This document shows positions 47,375-51,293 of a DNA stretch of 51,293 nt, piece by piece. Position numbers and translations under genes: made by a program. Positions within the stretch are counted from its first letter, which is position 1. Each line of letters begins with the position of its first letter. The notes under the pieces are model-generated. The model worked only from the letters and a program-made list of their open reading frames with translations. It was not told the DNA's origin and made no database searches. The stretch spans positions 1 to 51,293 of the forward strand of contig DAOUBP010000067.1 in NCBI GenBank assembly GCA_034432655.1, read 5' to 3'. Origin of the DNA: DAOUBP01 sp034432655 (GTDB taxonomy: Bacteria > Chloroflexota > Anaerolineae > CG2-30-64-16).

Positions 47375-48793
47375 ATGTTCAAGAGTTTCGATGCGGCTGC
47401 GGCTTATGTCCGCGATAACGGCATTCGGATGGTTGATCTCAAGTTCAGCGATCTATGGGGCCGCTGGCATCATGTGACCATCTCCGCGGGTGAGTTCACC
47501 CCCAAACTGATGTCTTCGGGGGTCGGTTTCGACGGCTCCAGCGTCGGGTTGCGCAGCGTCAAATCCGGCGACATGGTCCTGGTGCCTGATCTCAGCACCG
47601 GCGTGCGCGATCCGTTTTGGGAAGTGCCGACTTTGAGCTTCATCTGTTCCGCGATGGAGGCGGACACCAAGGCGCCCTTCTTCCGGGATCCCCGCGTCAT
47701 CGCGCAACGCGCGGAGGCGTACATGCACGCCAGCGGCGTGGCCGACGAAAGCCGCTGGGGCCCGGAATTCGAGTTCTACGTCTTCGACGATGTGGCGTTC
47801 CAGAACAGTGTGAACGTCGCCAGCTATCGCGTGGATTCGGCTGAGGCCGACTGGCACAGCCCTGAGGGCGGTCACGGCCACTACGTGCCGCTGCATGGGG
47901 GGTATCACGCCATTCCGCCCAAAGATCAGCTTTATAATTTGCGCACGCGCATCGTGAGCGTCTTGGAGGAGATGCGCATACCGGTCAAATATCACCACCA
48001 CGAAGTGGGCGGGCCGGGCCAGTGCGAGATTGAGACCCCACTCATGAGCCTTTTGCCGGCCGCCGACGCCGTGCAGACGATCAAATACGTGGCGCGGATG
48101 GTCGCCCGGCAGGCTGGCCAGACGGTCACCTTCATGCCGAAACCTCTCTACGGGGAAGCCGGCAGCGGCATGCATTTTCATCAGCATCTGTTTTTGAAGG
48201 GGGTCAATCAGTTCTACGACCCGAACGGCTACAGCCTGCTCAGCAAAACCGCGCTGTACTACATCGGGGGGATGTTGTTACATGCGCCGGCGCTGATGGC
48301 TTTCACTAACCCCAGCACCAACTCGTATCGGCGCCTGGTCCCCGGTTATGAGGCGCCGGTCAACTGCTTCTTTTCCACCGGCAATCGCAGCGCCGCGATT
48401 CGCATCCCCAAATATGCGACGCAGCCCGACGCTGTGCGCTTTGAATTCCGGCCGCCTGACGCGACCTGCAACCCCTACCTGGCCATGGCTGCAATGCTCA
48501 TGGCGGGCCTGGACGGCATCCGCCGCCAGATTGACCCCGCCGAGCACGGCTTCGGCCCCATTGATGAGAACATCTTTGCCTGGTCGGCGGAACGGCGTGC
48601 CACCATCAAGGCGTTGCCGACGTCGCTTGGTGAGGCATGCCAGGCATTGCGCGCTGACCATGCTTTCCTGTTGGCAGGGGATGTGTTCGAAGAGGAGATG
48701 ATTCACGATTGGATCAGCGCCAAACTAAGCGAGCATTACGCTGTGTTGGAGCGGCCGCACCCGTACGAGGTGCAGTTGTATTTCGACCTGTAG
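47375..48793 (+). CDS. glnA: Glutamine synthetase, type I
   Basis: 472 residues. ATG at 47375 (MFKSFDAAAAYVRDNGIRMV) lies 6 bases after AAGGAG. It makes glutamine from glutamate, ammonia and ATP. Visible are the beta-grasp N-terminus, FDGSSVGLRSVKSGDMVLVPD, the metal-site WGPEFEFYVFD, HHHEVGGPGQCEIE, MPKPLYGEAGSGMHFHQHLF, FTNPSTNSYRRLVPGYEAPV and RFEFRPPDATCNPYLAMAA. At the place of the adenylylated Tyr of E. coli ('KNLYDLP') this protein has ENIFAWS, so it lacks the Tyr and should not be regulated by GlnE. A structured or mobile element starts at its stop codon. Confidence 0.96.
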   Translation: MFKSFDAAAAYVRDNGIRMVDLKFSDLWGRWHHVTISAGEFTPKLMSSGVGFDGSSVGLRSVKSGDMVLVPDLSTGVRDPFWEVPTLSFICSAMEADTKAPFFRDPRVIAQRAEAYMHASGVADESRWGPEFEFYVFDDVAFQNSVNVASYRVDSAEADWHSPEGGHGHYVPLHGGYHAIPPKDQLYNLRTRIVSVLEEMRIPVKYHHHEVGGPGQCEIETPLMSLLPAADAVQTIKYVARMVARQAGQTVTFMPKPLYGEAGSGMHFHQHLFLKGVNQFYDPNGYSLLSKTALYYIGGMLLHAPALMAFTNPSTNSYRRLVPGYEAPVNCFFSTGNRSAAIRIPKYATQPDAVRFEFRPPDATCNPYLAMAAMLMAGLDGIRRQIDPAEHGFGPIDENIFAWSAERRATIKALPTSLGEACQALRADHAFLLAGDVFEEEMIHDWISAKLSEHYAVLERPHPYEVQLYFDL

Positions 48794-48924
48794 CGCGGAT
48801 GGCGCACAGGGTTGTGTGAGAAGGCAGTTAGACCCGGCGCTCTGGCGCGTTGTTGCTTGGCATAACGAACCTTAAGAGAGAATCGTCGGGTCTAACTTTA
48901 AGGTCTCATAATCTCACATCCGCC
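48793..48924. mobile_element. Nested inverted-repeat element (MITE-like or structured RNA)
   Basis: Stems are nested: GCGGATG/CATCCGC (48795-48801/48917-48923), TGAGA/TCTCA (48817-48821/48912-48916) and AGTTAGACCCG/CGGGTCTAACT (48826-48836/48887-48897). Small hairpins (GCGC-TCTG-GCGC at 48837-48848) fill the interior. TA dinucleotides flank it on both sides (48791-48792, 48925-48926), as expected for a Tc1/IS630-type MITE. It lies in the gap between glnA and dnaA. The rest of that gap up to the dnaA promoter (48925-49044) shows nothing clear. Confidence 0.55.
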
Positions 48925-49044
48925 TATCCTCCAAACTGTGTTGCGCGGCTTGTGCAGCACTATAGATCGCGTAGAACGTGTGTGCGCCCCCTGTGCATTC
49001 TACATAAGCAGTTGCCAAGCCAGTAGTTTACTGCAAACTGCCGG

Positions 49045-49073
49045 TTGCTCGCGGTTGCTCCACGCGCTATAAT
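49045..49073 (+). promoter_or_regulatory. dnaA promoter
   Basis: TTGCTC (49045-49050), 17-bp spacer, TATAAT (49068-49073). It leaves a leader of about 265 bases before dnaA. Confidence 0.6.
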
Positions 49074-49167
49074 GCTGCGCGTAAAAGCTGGCCGATCGGG
49101 CGTCTCGTTTTCTCTTCGCCATCTCGGTAGCGGTGCCTGATCGGCGTGTGGCCTCTTTTTCCGCTAG

Positions 49168-49246
49168 GGCGGTCGGCGACCGCCTGGATTTGGGTAGTTC
49201 GGCGTCTGACAGGTACGGTGTTTTTGCCCCTTGTAAAGTAAGGGGC
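49168..49246 (+). ncRNA. Structured dnaA leader (two strong hairpins)
   Basis: GGCGGTCG-G-CGACCGCC (49168-49184) and GCCCCTT-gtaaagt-AAGGGGC (49226-49246), both perfect, lie in the untranslated region between the dnaA promoter and its ATG. No T-run follows either, so they are not obvious terminators. No DnaA box is seen upstream of the gene. Confidence 0.4.
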
Positions 49247-49345
49247 GGGTGTCTTGCGCCCCCGGCCAGGCCCTCCGCGGATCGCAGAGGTCAGCCGATG
49301 CGCCCTTACAGATCAAAAGTCAGAAATTTGCTGGAGTGAAGCACT

Positions 49346-50737
49346 ATGTGCCCGTCAGAGATGCCTGCCGCGCACTCGCCGAAGGATGCCTGGGACATTG
49401 CGCGTAGCCATCTACGTCTACAATTGCCCCGGAGCACCTATGAGACATGGGTTCGCGATACTGCCTATCTGGCGTATGAAGACGGTGCGTTTGTAATCGG
49501 GGTCGGCAACGCCTATGCCAAGGACTGGCTCTCCCTGCGGTTGCGACCGATGATCAAACGTACCTTGGCCGATATCATGGGACACACTGTGGACGTCACC
49601 TTTGTCGTCCGGCCGTCTCCTCTGGCCGACGCGGCGGATGCAGCGCCCGCGCCGCTTCTGGCGCCGGAGGAAAGCATCGAGCCGGCAGAGCCTCTGCCGG
49701 TTATCACTTTCGGGGCTAACCTGAATCCGCGTTATACATTCGACACTTTTATCGTGGGGCCGTCGAATCGCATGGCTCACGCCTCGGCGCTTTCAGTGGC
49801 AGAGCGGCCCGGCACTGCATATAACCCGCTCTTTTTGTATGGTGGTAGTGGGTTGGGCAAAACCCATCTCTTGCAAGCCATCGGCCATCGCCTGCAGGCG
49901 GCCGGCAAGCGCGTGCTCTATGTGACCTCAGAGGTGTTCACCAATGAGCTGATCGGCGCTATCCGCACCCAGTCTACCGAGCTCTTCAGGGCGAAGTATC
50001 GTAACACCGATGTCCTGCTGCTGGATGATGTTCATTTCCTGGCCGGCAAGGAGCAAACCCAGGAAGAGTTCTTCCATACTTTCAACGAGTTGCACGCGGC
50101 GAACCGCCAGATCGTGCTGACCAGTGACCGGTCGCCCCAGGCGATCCCGACCCTGGAGGAACGGCTTCGTTCCCGCTTCGGGTGGGGCATGATCGCCGAT
50201 GTTCAGCCTCCGACGTTGGAGACGCGCATCGCCATCCTGCAGATGAAGGCAGCTTCTATGGGCCGTAAAGTGCCCGACGACGTGTTGCACCTGATCGCGC
50301 AGCGGGCGCATCGCAATATCAGGGACCTGGAGGGCGCCTTGAACAAGGTGCTGGCCCATGCCGAGCTATTCAACCGGCCGTTGACCGCGGCGTTGGTCAA
50401 GGACGCGTTGGCCTATCTGGCCCCCACGCAGGGCAAGTTGACCCCAGAGCTTATCCTGGAGGTGGCTGCCAACTACTTCGGCATTCCGACGGCAGAGCTG
50501 GTCGGCCGCAACCGCAGCGCCAGGGTTGCTTTGGCCCGGCAGATCATTATGTTTGTGATGCGCGAGGAGTTGGGCGCTTCTTTGCCGCAGATCGGCCAGG
50601 TGTTGGGTGGCCGTGATCACACCACCGTGATGCACGGTTGCGAGAAAGTAGCCAGTGAGTTGAGCAGCGATCCCGAGCTAGCCCGCACCATCGGCGAGCT
50701 CCGCAACCGCTTGTATGAACCGGTGGCCGTCCGTTGA
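49346..50737 (+). CDS. dnaA: Chromosomal replication initiator DnaA
   Basis: 463 residues, ATG at 49346, CTGGAG upstream. Domain I (~1-80) contains RSHLRLQLPRSTYETWV and KDWLSLRLRPMI. Domain II is a short Ala/Pro/Glu-rich linker (~90-115). Domain III is the AAA+ core: NPRYTFDTFIVGPSNRMAHA, Walker A LFLYGGSGLGKTHLLQAI, Walker B VLLLDDVHFLAGKEQTQEEF and sensor LTSDRSPQAI. Domain IV binds DNA: ARQIIMFVMREELGASLPQIG and GGRDHTTVMHGCEKV. All landmarks are intact. DnaA boxes follow 100 bases after the stop. dnaN is not in the window. Confidence 0.98.
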   Translation: MCPSEMPAAHSPKDAWDIARSHLRLQLPRSTYETWVRDTAYLAYEDGAFVIGVGNAYAKDWLSLRLRPMIKRTLADIMGHTVDVTFVVRPSPLADAADAAPAPLLAPEESIEPAEPLPVITFGANLNPRYTFDTFIVGPSNRMAHASALSVAERPGTAYNPLFLYGGSGLGKTHLLQAIGHRLQAAGKRVLYVTSEVFTNELIGAIRTQSTELFRAKYRNTDVLLLDDVHFLAGKEQTQEEFFHTFNELHAANRQIVLTSDRSPQAIPTLEERLRSRFGWGMIADVQPPTLETRIAILQMKAASMGRKVPDDVLHLIAQRAHRNIRDLEGALNKVLAHAELFNRPLTAALVKDALAYLAPTQGKLTPELILEVAANYFGIPTAELVGRNRSARVALARQIIMFVMREELGASLPQIGQVLGGRDHTTVMHGCEKVASELSSDPELARTIGELRNRLYEPVAVR

Positions 50738-50840
50738 CAGTCGCCCTGTCGCGGCCCAATTCTGAGCCGGCCCAGGCATGGCATCTGTCGGGGTGAACTC
50801 GCCATAAGATTTGTCAGTCGGTATCGCGCGGCGGGCGGTA

Positions 50841-50901
50841 TGTGCGTAACTGTGGATAACCAGTAATATTTCTGTGGATAAGCTGTTTCGGTTGTGGATA
50901 A
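50841..50901. other. Probable oriC: DnaA-box cluster
   Basis: Three perfect DnaA boxes TGTGGATAA (50851-50859, 50873-50881, 50893-50901), all in the same orientation and 20-22 bases apart, about two helical turns. A degenerate box TGTGCGTAA lies at 50841-50849. A short AT-rich stretch (CAGTAATATTTCT) sits between boxes 1 and 2. Position just downstream of dnaA fits a bacterial origin. Confidence 0.8.
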
Positions 50902-50903
50902 CT

Positions 50904-51157
50904 CGCCTGACGGTCAGGCGCCCGTGATGGCGGAGGAGCCGGCTAGCACGGGCGCCCGATCACCTCTAGCGGGTCATTTGGTTTGCTTGTGGCCATTCCG
51001 GCCCGCTTGAGCGGGCGCCGTTCGGTCGCCCGGCGACTTCAGCGCCGGGCGATCCTGGCCGTCACCGGCCACCCGTCACCCGTCGCGTGCGCGGTTACGC
51101 CGCGCCCGCCCGACCATGAATGGATCGGGCTACCTGATAGCGCCCGGTCAACCGGGC
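50904..51157. repeat. Run of hairpins downstream of oriC
   Basis: Perfect inverted repeats in order: CGCCTGA/TCAGGCG (50904-50920), GCGCCCGTG/CACGGGCGC (50918-50955), GCCCGCT/AGCGGGC (51001-51016), TCGCCCGGCG/CGCCGGGCGA (51026-51052) and GCCCGGT/ACCGGGC (51142-51157), with CACCCGT x2 (51070-51083) between. No gene is seen from 50738 to 51231. Confidence 0.75.
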
Positions 51158-51231
51158 TGCCTGCGCCGGCGGCGCAATGGCAAGGGTCGCGTCAAGTGAC
51201 CCACTAGTGCTCGTTTTCCTAAATGTTCCGA

Positions 51232-51293
51232 CTATGCGGCCTTCAGGCGCTGCACGCGCTCTTCAAGGTCCGCCCGGGTGAACTTCCAGTGGA
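51232..51293 (-). CDS. C-terminus of a probable transposase (partial)
   Basis: The minus strand from the window edge to the TAG at 51234-51232 reads ...HWKFTRADLEERVQRLKAA. The 'HW.FT..DAR.KL..LYP'-like ending is what I know from IS630-family and related DDE transposases, but only 19 residues are visible. The rest of the element lies to the right of the window. No terminal inverted repeat could be confirmed. Confidence 0.4.
   Translation of the reverse strand, partial: HWKFTRADLEERVQRLKAA

Noticed and set aside
48794..49132. tRNA or tmRNA between glnA and dnaA
   Set aside because: There is a cloverleaf-like fold, but no T-loop GTTCGA, no CCA-type acceptor and no anticodon arm.
50904..51157. 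CRISPR array
   Set aside because: The hairpins differ in sequence and spacing; there is no identical direct repeat with spacers and no cas gene.

Overview
The window looks like chromosomal DNA of a GC-rich, free-living bacterium, most likely of the Chloroflexota (Anaerolineae/Caldilineae type). This is an inference, with no marker tree behind it. It rests on a single-chain glycyl-tRNA synthetase (alpha and beta fused), an ADP-forming acetyl-CoA synthetase paired with a DRTGG protein, an aldehyde:ferredoxin oxidoreductase, threonine/proline-rich lipoprotein linkers, a secreted protein ending in a YLPLVLRR tail, and many 7-9-nt tandem repeats between and inside genes. A dnaA gene and a DnaA-box cluster (probable oriC) lie near the right edge.

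Layout. 1-1774: two secreted proteins (carbohydrate-binding C-terminus; glycoamylase-like). 1831-5339 (minus): alpha/beta hydrolase with a 39-bp duplication, a RACo-like Fe-S/ASKHA activator and a double thioredoxin. 5506-7964: CcmC-like membrane protein coupled to a bifunctional NAD(P)HX repair enzyme with an acidic insert. 8045-11356 (minus): iscS-mnmA, a small membrane protein and a ytxG/ytxH-like pair. 11621-14814: ADP-forming acetate-CoA ligase and a BioD/DRTGG protein behind a palindromic operator. 15099-15908 (minus): ZIP transporter.

16178-24884 is a compact housekeeping operon: CNNM/CorC, cdd, recO, MazG-like, glyQS and an SbcC/Rad50-like ATPase. It is followed by a radical SAM putative DNA repair/modification gene whose near-consensus promoter contains a perfect LexA-like palindrome, then a metallophosphoesterase and a tungsten-type AOR. 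28920-30197 is a gene graveyard (long repeat hairpin, 5'-truncated SMP-30, ACT fragment).

30353-34462 is a surface-decoration cassette: SGNH hydrolase facing a carbamoyltransferase, a small membrane protein, DUF5989 and a four-helix membrane protein. Two copies of a 33-bp palindrome flank it. A heliorhodopsin-like N-terminal remnant follows the second copy. 35170-41870 holds a LysM lipoprotein, three glycosyltransferases, a methyltransferase and a polysaccharide deacetylase. 42265-46803 has two tandem RpiR/MurR regulators, a polytopic glycosyltransferase-like protein, a Crp/Fnr regulator and a ferredoxin. 46887-50737 has Nudix, glnA and dnaA, then oriC, a run of hairpins and the C-terminus of a probable transposase.

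The most noteworthy signals are the SOS-like box in the radical SAM promoter, a 132-bp nested inverted-repeat element directly after glnA, the heliorhodopsin remnant, the palindromic operator at class II activator distance before the acetate-CoA ligase, the leader hairpins before CNNM, RpiR and dnaA, and the in-frame repeat insertions in coding genes.
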